A stretch of DNA of 64,000 nucleotides from Actinomycetales bacterium (lineage in GTDB: Bacteria > Actinomycetota > Actinomycetes > Actinomycetales > Cellulomonadaceae): the NCBI GenBank assembly GCA_020444245.1, contig JAHLLI010000020.1, forward strand, positions 30,273 to 94,272. The letters are read 5' to 3'. Of this stretch, positions 8,464 through 18,212 are shown in pieces (the first letter of the stretch is position 1; each line of letters opens with the position of its first letter). The translations under genes and the position numbers were made by a program. The notes below the pieces were generated by a model. The model was not told the DNA's origin. It did no database searches and saw only the letters and a list, made by a program, of their open reading frames with translations.

Positions 8464-11000
8464 CCCGCGTCGCCCTGCGGGGCATCCGCGCGCACCTGGG
8501 CAGGTTCGCGATGTCGGTGCTGGCCGTGCTTCTGGGTGTGGCCTTCGTGGCCGGCACCTTCGCGCTGCGCACCATGATGTCGAGCACGTTCGACGCGATC
8601 GTCGAGGCCGGCACGGTGGGCGACGCCTACCTGCGCGGTGCCGACGCCATCTCCGCACCGGAAGGTGGCGGCGACCCGACGGCCCAGGCCCGCAACCCGC
8701 TCCCGATCTCCCTGGCGGACCAGGTGGCCGAGGTCGACGGCGTGGCGCACGCGGTGCCCGACGTGTCCGGCCCGATCGTGCTGGTCGGTGCCGACGGCAC
8801 CGCGACCGCCACCGGCAACGGCCCGCCGAGCTTCGCGACGGCGCTCGACCCGGCCGACCCGAGCGTGACCCTGGTCGCCGGCCGCGCCCCGGCCGGGCCG
8901 GACGAGATCGCTCCCGAGTCGAGCACCCTGGAGGCCTCCGGGCTGTCCATCGGCGACACGACGTCTGTCGTGCTCGGCGGCGAGGTGCGCACGGTCACCG
9001 TGGTGGGTGAGGTGCAGTTCGGCGCGCCGATCGCCGGTGCGACGATCGTGTTCCTCGACCCCACCACCGCCCGGCAGACGTTCGCCCCGGACGGCACGAC
9101 GTCCACCATCTCGGTCTACGCCGACCCGGGCGTCTCCGAGACCGAGCTCGTGGACCGGATCGAGCGGACCGTCCCCGGCCTGGACCACGTCCAGGTGCTC
9201 ACCGGTGACGAGGTCCGCCAGGAGACCAAGGACCAGATCGATGCGGCGCTCGGATTCGTCGGCACGTTCCTGCTGATCTTCGCCGGGATCTCGCTGTTCG
9301 TCGGCGGGTTCCTCATCGCCAACACGTTCCAGATGATCGTCCGGCAGCGCCAGCGCGAGTTCGCGATGCTGCGAGCGATCGGGGCGTCGCCGGGGCAGGT
9401 CTTCGGGTCGATCGTGGTCCAGGCCGTGGTCGTCGGGGTCCTCGGCTCCGCGCTCGGCGTGGGCGCCGGCGTGGGGCTGGTCGCGATCCTGCGGGCCGTG
9501 CTCGGGGCGATGGGCATGGAGCTGTCCGGCCAGATCCCGCTCGACGTGTTCACCGTGGTGGTGGCCGTCGTGGTCGGGGTCACCCTGAGCGTCGCCGCGG
9601 CCCTCGTGCCGGCGCGACGGGCGGCGCTGACCGCCCCCGTCGAGGCGATGCGCGACGACCTGCCCACCCATGACCGCGGTTCCGTGCTCCGCGCGGTCGC
9701 CGGCGCCGTGCTGACCGTCGCGGGGATCGTGGCCGTCGTGACCGCGACCGTCGCCGACCTCGGCGAGCCCGGCCCCGTGCTGGGGATCGGGGCCGGCGCG
9801 GTGGTCATCGGTGCGTTGATGCTCGCGCCCAGCGTGGTCCCGGCCGGCCTGAAGGTGCTCGCCGCGCCTGCGGTCGCCTGGATGCGCCCGCTCGGCGGTC
9901 TGGCGCGGGGCAACGTCACCCGCAACCCGCGGCGCACCGCGTCGACCGCCGGGGCCCTGATGATCGGCATGGCGCTGGTCGGCGCGGCGTCCGTGCTCGC
10001 GGCCTCGACCCAGGCCTCGACCCGGGCGATCGTCGAGACCGAGTCCACCGCCGACTTCCTGCTGCAGTCCGCCACGCGTGACGTGCCGGCGGAGCTGGTC
10101 CAGCAGGTCGAGGGCCTGCCGGGCGTGGCCCGGGTCGACGCGCTACACGTCGGCGCCGCCACGCTCGACGGGACCGACGCCGTCGTGGTCGGCGTGGACC
10201 CGGGGATCTTCCAGCACTCGCTGGACGTCCAGGTGGTCTCGGGCGACACCGCGAGCCTGGCGAGCGGCGACGTCGTGGTCCTCAAGGCCGCGGCGGAGGA
10301 GAACGGCTGGGCCGTGGGCGACACGCTCGAGGTGGCCGCCGGCGACGGGTCGCGGACCGCCCGCATCGGCGCGGTCATCGACTCCCGGGCCGTCCAGGCC
10401 ACGGCGATGGTGCCCCGGTCGCTGTTCGATGCCGTCGTCCCGGCCGCGCAGTCCACGATCAACACCGTGTTCGTCGAGATCGGCCAGGGCGCGGACACCG
10501 AGCGGGTGCGCGGCGAGCTGACCGACGCGGCCAAGCCCTACGTCGTGGTCTCCGTGATGGACAACGAGCAGTTCGCCGACCAGCTGGCCGATCAGGTCAA
10601 CCAGATCCTGGTGATCCTGTACGCCCTGCTCGGGCTGTCGATCGTGATCGCGGCGCTGGGCATCGTGAACACGCTCGCGCTGTCCATCGCGGAGCGGACC
10701 CGCGAGGTCGGGCTGCTCCGCGCGGTGGGCCTGGGCCGGCTCCAGCTCGCCACCGTGGTGGCCATCGAGTCGATCCTCACCGCGGTGTTCGGCACCCTGA
10801 TGGGCGTAGCGATCGGGGCGGGGCTGGCCTCGACGTTGCCGACGGTGTTCGCCGACCAGGGCCTGTCCACCCTCGCCGTGCCGTGGGCCCAGCTGGGGGC
10901 GTTCGTGGGCCTCGCGGTGGTGGTCGGTGTGGTCGCGGCGCTCTGGCCGGGTGTCAGGGCGGCGCGGCTGGACGTCCTGGAGGCCATCTCCTACGAGTAG
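8460..11000 (+). CDS. ABC transporter permease with two FtsX-like domains
   Basis: 846 residues. An N-terminal membrane anchor precedes a large extracytoplasmic MacB-type domain (about residues 45-255). Then come a first FtsX block of about three membrane segments (260-400), a further segment pair (400-480), a second extracytoplasmic domain and a second FtsX block at the C-terminus. Both FtsX blocks carry the RERE-type signature: QREFAMLRAIGASPGQV and TREVGLLRAVGLGRLQL. Such duplicated permeases work with LolD-type ATPases, often in drug, peptide or lipoprotein export. The substrate cannot be told from sequence. Confidence 0.9.
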   Translation: MTRVALRGIRAHLGRFAMSVLAVLLGVAFVAGTFALRTMMSSTFDAIVEAGTVGDAYLRGADAISAPEGGGDPTAQARNPLPISLADQVAEVDGVAHAVPDVSGPIVLVGADGTATATGNGPPSFATALDPADPSVTLVAGRAPAGPDEIAPESSTLEASGLSIGDTTSVVLGGEVRTVTVVGEVQFGAPIAGATIVFLDPTTARQTFAPDGTTSTISVYADPGVSETELVDRIERTVPGLDHVQVLTGDEVRQETKDQIDAALGFVGTFLLIFAGISLFVGGFLIANTFQMIVRQRQREFAMLRAIGASPGQVFGSIVVQAVVVGVLGSALGVGAGVGLVAILRAVLGAMGMELSGQIPLDVFTVVVAVVVGVTLSVAAALVPARRAALTAPVEAMRDDLPTHDRGSVLRAVAGAVLTVAGIVAVVTATVADLGEPGPVLGIGAGAVVIGALMLAPSVVPAGLKVLAAPAVAWMRPLGGLARGNVTRNPRRTASTAGALMIGMALVGAASVLAASTQASTRAIVETESTADFLLQSATRDVPAELVQQVEGLPGVARVDALHVGAATLDGTDAVVVGVDPGIFQHSLDVQVVSGDTASLASGDVVVLKAAAEENGWAVGDTLEVAAGDGSRTARIGAVIDSRAVQATAMVPRSLFDAVVPAAQSTINTVFVEIGQGADTERVRGELTDAAKPYVVVSVMDNEQFADQLADQVNQILVILYALLGLSIVIAALGIVNTLALSIAERTREVGLLRAVGLGRLQLATVVAIESILTAVFGTLMGVAIGAGLASTLPTVFADQGLSTLAVPWAQLGAFVGLAVVVGVVAALWPGVRAARLDVLEAISYE

Positions 11001-11042
11001 GTTGTGCCATCCTCTTCGCAGGCGTCGAGCCAAGGGGGAGTC

Positions 11043-11567
11043 ATGGACGGCTACAGGCAGGGTGCGAGCCAGGCGGACATCGGGTCGTCTGCGGTCGACG
11101 AGGGGCTCGCCCCCGGCAGGGCACCCCTGGGCGCCGCCCACCGGCCGTGGTCGACGCTGCTGCTCTGGTGCCTGGTCGCGTCCCTGGCGCGGTGGCTGCT
11201 CTTCGCGGTCCCGGTCCTCGTCACGCTCCTGTCCCCGACCGGATCGGTGAGCTGGAACCTCGGCGTCCTGATCCAGCCGGTGGGCCTGGTCGTGCTGATC
11301 GTGTGGACCGTGGCCGCGCGCCGGGGGGCCGACGCGGGCCGTCGAGCGGTGCTGGCGAGGGTGGCGGTCGTGTCGGCCGTGGCCGAGCTCGCGCTCCTCG
11401 CCCTGTGGCTTCGGTACCTGGTCGTCGTGGTGCAGCTGGGCCTGGAGTCGGCACCGCAGCAGACGGCGCGGACGGTCGCCGGGGTGGTCGTCGCCACCGC
11501 CATCGGCGGTCTGTACGCACTCGGCGTCGTCGCGGGCACGCGGACGTTCCTGCGCATCCGCGGTTGA
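11043..11567 (+). CDS. Small integral membrane protein, unknown function
   Basis: 174 residues from the ATG at 11043, preceded by RBS AAGGGGGAG. The first 35 residues are hydrophilic; about four hydrophobic segments follow (roughly residues 38-60, 68-88, 97-120 and 133-160). Charged residues are few and there is no recognisable catalytic motif. It begins 42 bases after the ABC permease stop on the same strand, so it may share the transcript. I do not recognise the family. Confidence 0.7.
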   Translation: MDGYRQGASQADIGSSAVDEGLAPGRAPLGAAHRPWSTLLLWCLVASLARWLLFAVPVLVTLLSPTGSVSWNLGVLIQPVGLVVLIVWTVAARRGADAGRRAVLARVAVVSAVAELALLALWLRYLVVVVQLGLESAPQQTARTVAGVVVATAIGGLYALGVVAGTRTFLRIRG

Positions 11568-11631
11568 CCGCGCGCTCGCGGAGCGGTCGGTGCCCCGCCG
11601 TGGGTAGGGTCCGTTGCGGAGGTGGTCCGCG

Positions 11632-12633
11632 GTGGCAGATCTGACGGTGGGGCTCGCGGCGGCGCTGGAGCAGTTCAGCCCGACGGAGATCCTCGAGCAC
11701 GTGGTGCTCGCCGAGCGGCACGGGTTCTCCGGGGTGATGGCCGCCGACCACTTCCAGCCGTGGGTCCCGGCCCAAGGCCAGGCGAGCTTCGTCTGGAACG
11801 TCATGACCGCGATCGCCGAGCGCACGGCCGGCGACGTCGGCCCTGGAGTCACCGCGCCGACGTTCCGGTGGCACCCGGGGCTGGTCGCCCAGGCGTCCGC
11901 GACCCTCGCGGCCATGTATCCCGGGCGGCACTGGTTGGGCCTGGGCTCCGGCGAGGCGCTCAACGAGCACATCCTGGGTACGTACTGGCCCGAGGTGCCG
12001 GTCCGGATCAACCGGATGTTCGAGGCCATCGAGCTCATCAACAAGCTGTTCGCCGGCTCGCTGGCCGGCAAGGACGTCAAGCACGCCGGGGAGTACTACA
12101 CGCTGGAGTCCACCCGGCTGTGGACCATGCCCGAGACGCCGCCGGAGATCTACGTCGCCACGGCGGGGCCGGTGACCGCCAAGCGGGCCGGGCGGCACAC
12201 CGACGGGTTGATCACGGTGGGCGCGCCCCTGGAGAAGATCGGCGGTCTGTTCGCCAAGTTTGACGAGGGCGCGCGCGAGGCGGGCAAGGACCCCTCGACC
12301 ATGCCGCGGCTGCTCCAGGTTCACCTGTCCTGGGCCGAGACCGACGAGCAGGCCATGGCCAACGCGATGGACCAGTGGCCCAACGGCGGCATGAAGTTCC
12401 CCAAGGGCGACATCCGCTCGCCGTACGACTTCGAGCAGATGGCCAAGCTGGTCCGTCCCGAGGACTTCGAGGGTCGGATGGTGATCTCCTCCGACCCCGA
12501 CGTGCACCGGGCCGCGCTCCAGCGCTACGTCGACCTCGGCTTCGACCGCGTGTACCTGCACAACGTGGGCCGGAACCAGGAGCAGTTCTTCGAGGTCTTC
12601 GGCCGCGACGTCCTGCCCAAGCTCCACCGGTGA
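11632..12633 (+). CDS. LLM-class F420-dependent oxidoreductase (G6PDH-like family)
   Basis: 333 residues from the GTG at 11632, chosen because RBS GGAGG lies 8 bases upstream; a TTG 18 bases earlier is the alternative. It is a luciferase-like TIM barrel of the glucose-6-phosphate-dehydrogenase-like F420 group: [52 protein letters not shown] and the C-terminal [16 protein letters not shown]. These enzymes move hydride between F420 and an organic substrate; the substrate here is unknown. The stop overlaps cofE by 4 bases, tying it to cofactor synthesis. Confidence 0.87.
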   Translation: MADLTVGLAAALEQFSPTEILEHVVLAERHGFSGVMAADHFQPWVPAQGQASFVWNVMTAIAERTAGDVGPGVTAPTFRWHPGLVAQASATLAAMYPGRHWLGLGSGEALNEHILGTYWPEVPVRINRMFEAIELINKLFAGSLAGKDVKHAGEYYTLESTRLWTMPETPPEIYVATAGPVTAKRAGRHTDGLITVGAPLEKIGGLFAKFDEGAREAGKDPSTMPRLLQVHLSWAETDEQAMANAMDQWPNGGMKFPKGDIRSPYDFEQMAKLVRPEDFEGRMVISSDPDVHRAALQRYVDLGFDRVYLHNVGRNQEQFFEVFGRDVLPKLHR

Positions 12634-13421
12634 GCGGCGACGCCCGGATCGAGGTCTGGGCGCCAGACGGCCTCGGCGAGGTCGTTCCGGGCGACGACCT
12701 GGGTGCGCTCCTCGCGGACCTTCTCCACGGCCGCCTGGCGGACGACGACGTCGTGGTCGTGACCAGCAAGATCGTGTCCAAGGCCGAAGGCAGGGTCGTC
12801 GCGGCCGCCGACCGGGAGCAGGCGATCACCGAGCAGACGGTGCGCGTCGTCGCGACCCGGGAGCACCCCGGTGGCGTCCTGCGGATCGTCGAGAACCCGC
12901 AGGGTCTGGTGATGGCCGCCGCCGGGGTCGACGCGAGCAACACGCCGCCCGGCACCGTCCTGCTCCTGCCTGTCGACCCCGACGACTCGGCGCGGCGGCT
13001 GCGCGCGGCGCTCACCGCGCAGCTCGGCGTGCGGGTCGCGGTGGTGATCACCGACACGGCCGGCCGGGCGTGGCGCGACGGCGTGGTGGACCTGGCCATC
13101 GGCGCAGCCGGCCTGCGCGTGGCCGAGGACCTGCGCGGCACCCCCGACACCCACGGCCAGGTGCTCTCCGCGACGGTCGTGGCCGTCGCCGACGAGGTCG
13201 CGGCCGCTACAGAGCTGGTGCGCGGCAAGGCGGCAGGGCGGCCGGTGGCCGTGGTGCGTGGCCTGGCTCGGCACGTCACCGACGACGACGGCCCCGGCGC
13301 CCGTGCCCTGCAGCGGCACGGCGAGAGCGACCTGTTCCGCCTGGGCGCCGACGAGGCGTGGCGCGCCGGGTACGAGGCCGGGGCCGCCGCGGCGACGGGC
13401 AAGCGCGAGCCCACGTCATGA
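12630..13421 (+). CDS. cofE: Coenzyme F420-0:L-glutamate ligase, stand-alone
   Basis: 263 residues; GTG overlaps the preceding stop (GTGA). Matches the CofE/FbiB N-terminal ligase fold: [15 protein letters not shown], the GVDASN stretch, [14 protein letters not shown] and TAGLRV-like [12 protein letters not shown]. It adds glutamate residues to F420-0 using GTP. It lacks the C-terminal FMN nitroreductase-like domain of mycobacterial FbiB (about 450 residues in total), so any dehydro-F420-0 reduction would need another protein. The stop overlaps cofC by 4 bases. Confidence 0.9.
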   Translation: MSGDARIEVWAPDGLGEVVPGDDLGALLADLLHGRLADDDVVVVTSKIVSKAEGRVVAAADREQAITEQTVRVVATREHPGGVLRIVENPQGLVMAAAGVDASNTPPGTVLLLPVDPDDSARRLRAALTAQLGVRVAVVITDTAGRAWRDGVVDLAIGAAGLRVAEDLRGTPDTHGQVLSATVVAVADEVAAATELVRGKAAGRPVAVVRGLARHVTDDDGPGARALQRHGESDLFRLGADEAWRAGYEAGAAAATGKREPTS

Positions 13422-14029
13422 CGGCATGGACCGTCGTCGTCCCCGTGAAGGACCTCGGGTCGGCCAAGTCCCGGCTCGACGCTCCGAGCGGGTCCGCCCG
13501 GTCCGAGCTCGCGCTCGCGTTCGCTCGGGACACGCTCACGGCCGTGCTCGCCGCGGCCCGCGTGGCGAGCGTCGTGCTGGTCACGTCCGAGCCGCGGATG
13601 GTCGACGCGGTGCCGCCCGGTGTGCGGGTGGTGCCCGACCCCGGCCGGGGCCTGGTCGCGGCGTTGGCCGCCGGGGCCGAGGCTGTCGAGGACGGTCCCG
13701 TCGCGCTCCTGCTGGGAGACCTGCCCGCGCTGCGTCCCGCGGAGCTCGACGCCGCGCTCGCGGCGGCGGCCGACCACGAGCGCGCGATGGTGCCCGACGC
13801 CGACGGCGCGGGCACCACGCTGCTCACGGCCGGGCGGGCCGAGCTGCTGCGGCCGGCCTTCGGCCCGGGATCGCGGGAGGCGCACGAGCGGGCCGGTCAT
13901 CGCGTCCTCGAGGCCGGCCCTGGACTGCGCCGCGACGTGGACACGGCCGACGACCTGGTGGCAGCGGTGCGGCTCGGCGTGGGCCCGGCCACCGCGGCGG
14001 CGCTCGCGGCACTGGCGCCGCTCGACTGA
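13418..14029 (+). CDS. cofC: 2-phospholactate/PEP guanylyltransferase of F420 synthesis
   Basis: 203 residues; ATG overlaps the cofE stop. Nucleotidyltransferase fold with N-terminal [15 protein letters not shown], the loop [15 protein letters not shown] and the C-terminal [18 protein letters not shown] and RDVDTADDL. It activates a three-carbon phospho-acid (2-phospholactate in archaea, phosphoenolpyruvate in mycobacterial FbiD) with GTP for transfer to Fo by CofD. The substrate choice cannot be read here. It ends a three-gene LLM-cofE-cofC operon, followed at once by a small hairpin. Confidence 0.9.
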   Translation: MTAWTVVVPVKDLGSAKSRLDAPSGSARSELALAFARDTLTAVLAAARVASVVLVTSEPRMVDAVPPGVRVVPDPGRGLVAALAAGAEAVEDGPVALLLGDLPALRPAELDAALAAAADHERAMVPDADGAGTTLLTAGRAELLRPAFGPGSREAHERAGHRVLEAGPGLRRDVDTADDLVAAVRLGVGPATAAALAALAPLD

Positions 14030-14047
14030 CCGCCGGTGTGCCGGCGG
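14030..14047 (+). terminator. Hairpin after cofC
   Basis: Perfect 7-bp stem CCGCCGG/CCGGCGG with tetraloop TGTG begins directly after the cofC stop and ends 4 bases before the next promoter. It probably ends the LLM-cofE-cofC transcript. Confidence 0.5.
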
Positions 14048-14051
14048 AGTC

Positions 14052-14081
14052 TTGACAGGTAAGCGCAGACTTACCTATCGT
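14052..14081 (+). promoter_or_regulatory. Promoter with overlapping operator of the ArsR-type gene
   Basis: A consensus -35 TTGACA (14052-14057) is followed by a TATCGT -10 (14076-14081) with an 18-base spacer. A perfect dyad AGGTAAG-N6-CTTACCT (14057-14076) fills the space between them. The GTG start at 14089 is 7 bases beyond the -10, so the transcript should be leaderless. The position suggests autorepression by the ArsR-like product. Confidence 0.72.
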
Positions 14082-14088
14082 TCCGGAC

Positions 14089-14367
14089 GTGGACGAGGTG
14101 CTGTTCCGGGCCCTCGCCGACCCGACCCGGCGGGCGATCCTCGACGAGCTGGTCGCTCGCGACGACCAGACCTTGTTCGAGATCTGCTCCCGCCTGGCCG
14201 TGAACCACGACCTGACCCCGACCCGGCAGGCAGTGGCCCAGCACCTCGACGTCCTCGAGGCGGCGGGGCTGGTGCACTCCCGTCGGGAGGGTCGCTACCG
14301 ATACCACACGCTCGACACCTCGCCGCTGCGCGCCATCACCGACCGGTGGCCGCCCCGCGCCGAGTAG
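14089..14367 (+). CDS. ArsR/SmtB-type winged-helix repressor
   Basis: 92 residues from a GTG. Fold is ArsR-like: LFRALADPTRRAILDEL at the start, the recognition helix region PTRQAVAQHLDVLEAAGLV, then the wing with HSRREGRYRYHTL. No Cys cluster or metal-binding His set is visible, so it belongs with the metal-independent ArsR regulators often found beside VOC or SRPBCC proteins. A dyad between its own -35 and -10 suggests autorepression. The VOC gene begins 26 bases downstream and is probably co-transcribed. Confidence 0.82.
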   Translation: MDEVLFRALADPTRRAILDELVARDDQTLFEICSRLAVNHDLTPTRQAVAQHLDVLEAAGLVHSRREGRYRYHTLDTSPLRAITDRWPPRAE

Positions 14368-14393
14368 GTCGCCGCCCGACCCCGGAGGTCCCC

Positions 14394-14786
14394 GTGCCGC
14401 ACATCACCGTGTTCAGCGTCTTCGTCGACGACCAGCGGGCCGCGCTGGCGTTCTACACCGACGTGCTGGGCTTCGCGCTCAAGGACGACGTCCCGATGGG
14501 GGAGCACGCCTGGCTCACCGTGGTCGACCCCGCCGACCCGGACGGCACGCAGGTGAGCCTCGAGCCCGCCGGGCACCCGGCCGTCGCTCCGTTCCGGGAG
14601 GCGCTGATGGCCGACGGGATCCCGTTCACGTCCTTCGGCGTCGACGACCTCGACGCCGAGGTGGAGCGACTGACCGCCGCCGGCGTCGTGTTCACCCAGC
14701 CGCCCACGGACTTCGGGCCGGTGCGGACCGCGGTGCTCGACGACACCTGCGGGAACCTCATCCAGCTCGCGCAGCTGACGGGCTGA
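14394..14786 (+). CDS. VOC (glyoxalase/bleomycin-resistance fold) family protein
   Basis: 130 residues from GTG 14394 with RBS GGAGG 6 bases upstream. Two beta-alpha-beta-beta-beta modules: ITVFSVFVDDQRAALAFYTDVLGF in the first, FTSFGVDDLDAEVERLTAAGVVF in the second, and the usual C-terminal DTCGNLIQL. Potential metal ligands are His3, a Glu in SLEPAG and a late acidic residue. Function within the superfamily is open; pairing with an ArsR regulator suggests a small inducible enzyme or binding protein. Confidence 0.8.
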   Translation: MPHITVFSVFVDDQRAALAFYTDVLGFALKDDVPMGEHAWLTVVDPADPDGTQVSLEPAGHPAVAPFREALMADGIPFTSFGVDDLDAEVERLTAAGVVFTQPPTDFGPVRTAVLDDTCGNLIQLAQLTG

Positions 14787-14813
14787 GGGCCGGCGCGTGC
14801 CGCACCGGCTGCC

Positions 14814-15806
14814 TCAGTGCCGGGTGCGGCTCGCAGCGAGCTCGCGGCCCAGGTCGAGCGCGGCGCGTGCGATCGCGGCCGTCGTGGCCTCGTCGGCCAT
14901 GAGCAGCGGCAGCGCGCGTGCCTCGACCCCGGCCGCGCGCACCGGTGCCACCGCGTCCGCGTCGGCGTCGTCGACCAGCCAGCCGTCCAGCACGCCGCCC
15001 GCCGACCGGGCGCCGTAGTGCTCCGCGACCGCCCGGGCGGACGTCTCGACGCCGATCGCCGTCAGGCACGCGTCGGCCATGCCGCGCACCGGGGCGCCGC
15101 CGATGATCGGCGAGACCCCGACCACCGGCGCGCGTGCGGCGCGCACGGCGTCCCGGATCCCCGGCACGCCGAGGATGGTCCCCACCGACACGACCGGGTT
15201 GGACGGCGGCAGCACCACCAGGTCCGCGGCGCCGATCGCCTCGAGCACGCCGGGCGCCGGGCGTGAGCCGCCCACCCCGCGCTGCAGGAACCGCCGCGCC
15301 GGGAGGGCAGCGCGGTGGCGCACCCACCACTCCTCGAAGTGGATCGTCGTCACCTCGCCGTCGGCCTCGACCTCGACCCACGTCTCGACCTCGTCGTCGG
15401 ACATCGGCAGCAGCGTCGCGCCGGGCTGCCACCGCTCGCACAGCCGCGCGGTCACGGCGGACAGCGGAAGGCCCGAGCGCAGCAGCTCGGTGCGGGCGAC
15501 GTGGGTGCCGAGGTCCAGGTCGCCGAGCGTGAACCAGTCCCAACCCAGGCCGTAGGCGTGCAGCTCGGCGGTGACCCGGGTCGACTCGCCGGCGCGGCCC
15601 CAGCCCTGGTCGCCGATCACCCCGCCGAGCGTGTACATCACGGTGTCCAGGTCCGGGCAGACGCGCAGCGCGTCGAGCCACAGGTCGTCCCCGGTGTTGA
15701 CCACCACCGTCAGGTCCAGGTCGAGCCCCTCGGCGCGGCCCAGGTCGCGCAGCCCTCGCGTGAAGCGGGCGCCGCCCACCCCGCCGGCCAGCAGGACGAT
15801 CTTCAC
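14814..15806 (-). CDS. cofD: 2-phospho-L-lactate transferase (Fo side-chain transfer)
   Basis: 330 residues from the GTG at 15806, which overlaps the upstream repair-gene stop by 4 bases. CofD/FbiA signatures: LAGGVGGARF (residues 6-15), NTGDD (37-41), the DTVMYTLGG stretch and PPSNPVVSVGTIL in the second half. It moves the phospho-acid moiety from its GDP or GPP donor onto Fo to make F420-0 or dehydro-F420-0. Unlike cofE and cofC, it is on the minus strand, separated by the ArsR/VOC pair. Symbol fbiA is the mycobacterial equivalent. Confidence 0.93.
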   Translation of the reverse strand: MKIVLLAGGVGGARFTRGLRDLGRAEGLDLDLTVVVNTGDDLWLDALRVCPDLDTVMYTLGGVIGDQGWGRAGESTRVTAELHAYGLGWDWFTLGDLDLGTHVARTELLRSGLPLSAVTARLCERWQPGATLLPMSDDEVETWVEVEADGEVTTIHFEEWWVRHRAALPARRFLQRGVGGSRPAPGVLEAIGAADLVVLPPSNPVVSVGTILGVPGIRDAVRAARAPVVGVSPIIGGAPVRGMADACLTAIGVETSARAVAEHYGARSAGGVLDGWLVDDADADAVAPVRAAGVEARALPLLMADEATTAAIARAALDLGRELAASRTRH

Positions 15807-16384
15807 CGGCCGGCCACCCGCTTGGCCTCCGCCTTGGCGGCCTTCTTGGTCGCGCGGACCTTGTCGAGGGACTCGGCGTCCACGACGTCGGCGATCGAGC
15901 GGAACGAGCCCTCCTCGCCGAAGGCTCCCGCTGCCTCGCGCCATCCGGCGGGCTGCACGCCGCGCTGCTTGCCCAGCAGGGCCAGGAAGATCTTCGCCTT
16001 CTGCTCGCCGTACCCCGGCAGCCTGCGGAGCCGGCGCAGCACCTCGGCGCCGTCCGGGTCGCCGTCGGTCCACAGGCGCGCGGTCTCACCGTCGTACTCC
16101 TCCACCACGGCGGCGGCCACGGCCTGGATGCGCTCGGCCATCGACCGCGGGAACCGGTGCACGGCCGGGGGAGTGGCACACAGCGCCGCGAACTCCTCGG
16201 GGTCGGTGGCCGCGATCCGGGCGGGGTCGAGCCGGTCGCCGGTGGACATCCGCGCGGCGATCTTCGCGGGCCCAGCGAAGGCCGTCTCCATGGGTACCTG
16301 CTGGTCCAGCAGCATGCCGACCAGCAGCGCGAACGGGTCCGCGTCGAGCAGGCGGTCGGCGTCCTGGTCGCCGGTGAGGTTCAT
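15803..16384 (-). CDS. HhH-GPD family base-excision repair-like protein
   Basis: 193 residues. It belongs to the small actinobacterial HhH-GPD group: LLVGMLLDQQVPMETAFAGP at the start, a helix-hairpin-helix LRRLPGYGEQKAKIFLALLGKQ (about residues 118-139), and a Lys/Ala-rich tail. The usual catalytic Asp/Lys of Nth/AlkA enzymes cannot be placed with confidence. The gene overlaps cofD by 4 bases, so it is co-transcribed with an unrelated cofactor gene. A minus-strand CAGGAT (16396-16391) 6 bases before the ATG suggests a leaderless start. Confidence 0.82.
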   Translation of the reverse strand: MNLTGDQDADRLLDADPFALLVGMLLDQQVPMETAFAGPAKIAARMSTGDRLDPARIAATDPEEFAALCATPPAVHRFPRSMAERIQAVAAAVVEEYDGETARLWTDGDPDGAEVLRRLRRLPGYGEQKAKIFLALLGKQRGVQPAGWREAAGAFGEEGSFRSIADVVDAESLDKVRATKKAAKAEAKRVAGR

Positions 16385-16426
16385 GCCGTCATCCTGACAT
16401 CCGGGCCGCGGGTGCGCGCCCCGCGG

Positions 16427-17191
<765 letters not shown>

Positions 17192-17192
17192 C

Positions 17193-18212
17193 TCAGGCCT
17201 CCAGCCGCCGACGGCGCCACAGCAGCGCCGCGAGCACCGGCGCCCCGACGAGCGCGGTGACGATCCCCACCGGCAGCTCGCGAGGCTCGAACAAGGCCCG
17301 GGCGGCGGTGTCCGCCCAGACCAGGAACGTCGCACCGACCACCGCGGTCAGGGCGAGGAGCCGGCGGTGCGCGGTGCCCACCACCAGCCGCACTGCGTGC
17401 GGCACGGCCAGCCCGACGAAGCCGATCGACCCGCTGACCGCCACCAGCGCACCGGTGAGCAGCGCGACGGTCACCAGCAGGGCCCACCGCACCCGCGCCA
17501 CGGCGATACCCAGGGCCGCGGCAGCGGTGTCTCCCAGCGCGAGCGCGTCCAGTGACCGCCCGGCTGCGAGCAGCCCGGTGCCCAGCACGCCGACGGCCAC
17601 CGCGGCGATCGCCACGTCCGACCAGCCTGCGCCCGCCAGCGAGCCCATCAGCCAGGCGAGGATGTCGCGGTAGGAGTCCCCGGTGGCCGACCAGAAGATC
17701 ACGAACGACGTGCCCGCCGCGGCGAGCTGGCCGATCGCCAGACCCGCCAGCACGGTCCGCGCCGGGCTTGTCGCGGCCGACGACCCGGCCAGGGCGAGCG
17801 TGGCGACCAGCGCGGCCAGCGCACCCGCGAACGCCGCCACCGGCAGCAGCACCGCGACGCCGAGCACCAGCACGGCCACGGCACCCAGGGACGCGCCGCC
17901 CGACAGCCCCAGCAGGTACGGGTCGGCGAGCGGGTTGCGCACCACCGTCTGCATCACGGCCCCCGCGACCGCGAGCCCCGCGCCCACCAGGGCCGCGGCG
18001 AGCACCCGCGGCAGCCGCAGCTCCCACACGATGCCGTCCAGCAGCGGGCTCAGGTCCCCGCCGGGCGCGGCGACGCCCAGGTGGTGGGCCACGGTTGCCC
18101 ACACGTCGGCCGGGGCGATCCCCGCCGGTCCCACCGTGATCGCCACGACCAGCGAGACCAGCAGCGCCACCAGACCCACGCCGAGCGCCAGCGGCGTCGG
18201 CGGGCGCCTCAC
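17193..18212 (-). CDS. Proposed F420-0 ABC transporter, FecCD-type permease
   Basis: 339 residues from GTG 18212, overlapping the binding-protein stop by 4 bases. About ten membrane helices of the BtuC/FecCD family, with LRLPRVLAAALVGAGLAVAG near residue 50, NPLADPYLLGLSGGASLGA near residue 95, and the C-terminal GFVGLAVPHAVRLVVG coupling region followed by GATFLVWADTAAR. It would form the homodimeric channel of a type II importer. Family certain; substrate inferred from the F420 gene context. Confidence 0.75.
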   Translation of the reverse strand: MRRPPTPLALGVGLVALLVSLVVAITVGPAGIAPADVWATVAHHLGVAAPGGDLSPLLDGIVWELRLPRVLAAALVGAGLAVAGAVMQTVVRNPLADPYLLGLSGGASLGAVAVLVLGVAVLLPVAAFAGALAALVATLALAGSSAATSPARTVLAGLAIGQLAAAGTSFVIFWSATGDSYRDILAWLMGSLAGAGWSDVAIAAVAVGVLGTGLLAAGRSLDALALGDTAAAALGIAVARVRWALLVTVALLTGALVAVSGSIGFVGLAVPHAVRLVVGTAHRRLLALTAVVGATFLVWADTAARALFEPRELPVGIVTALVGAPVLAALLWRRRRLEA

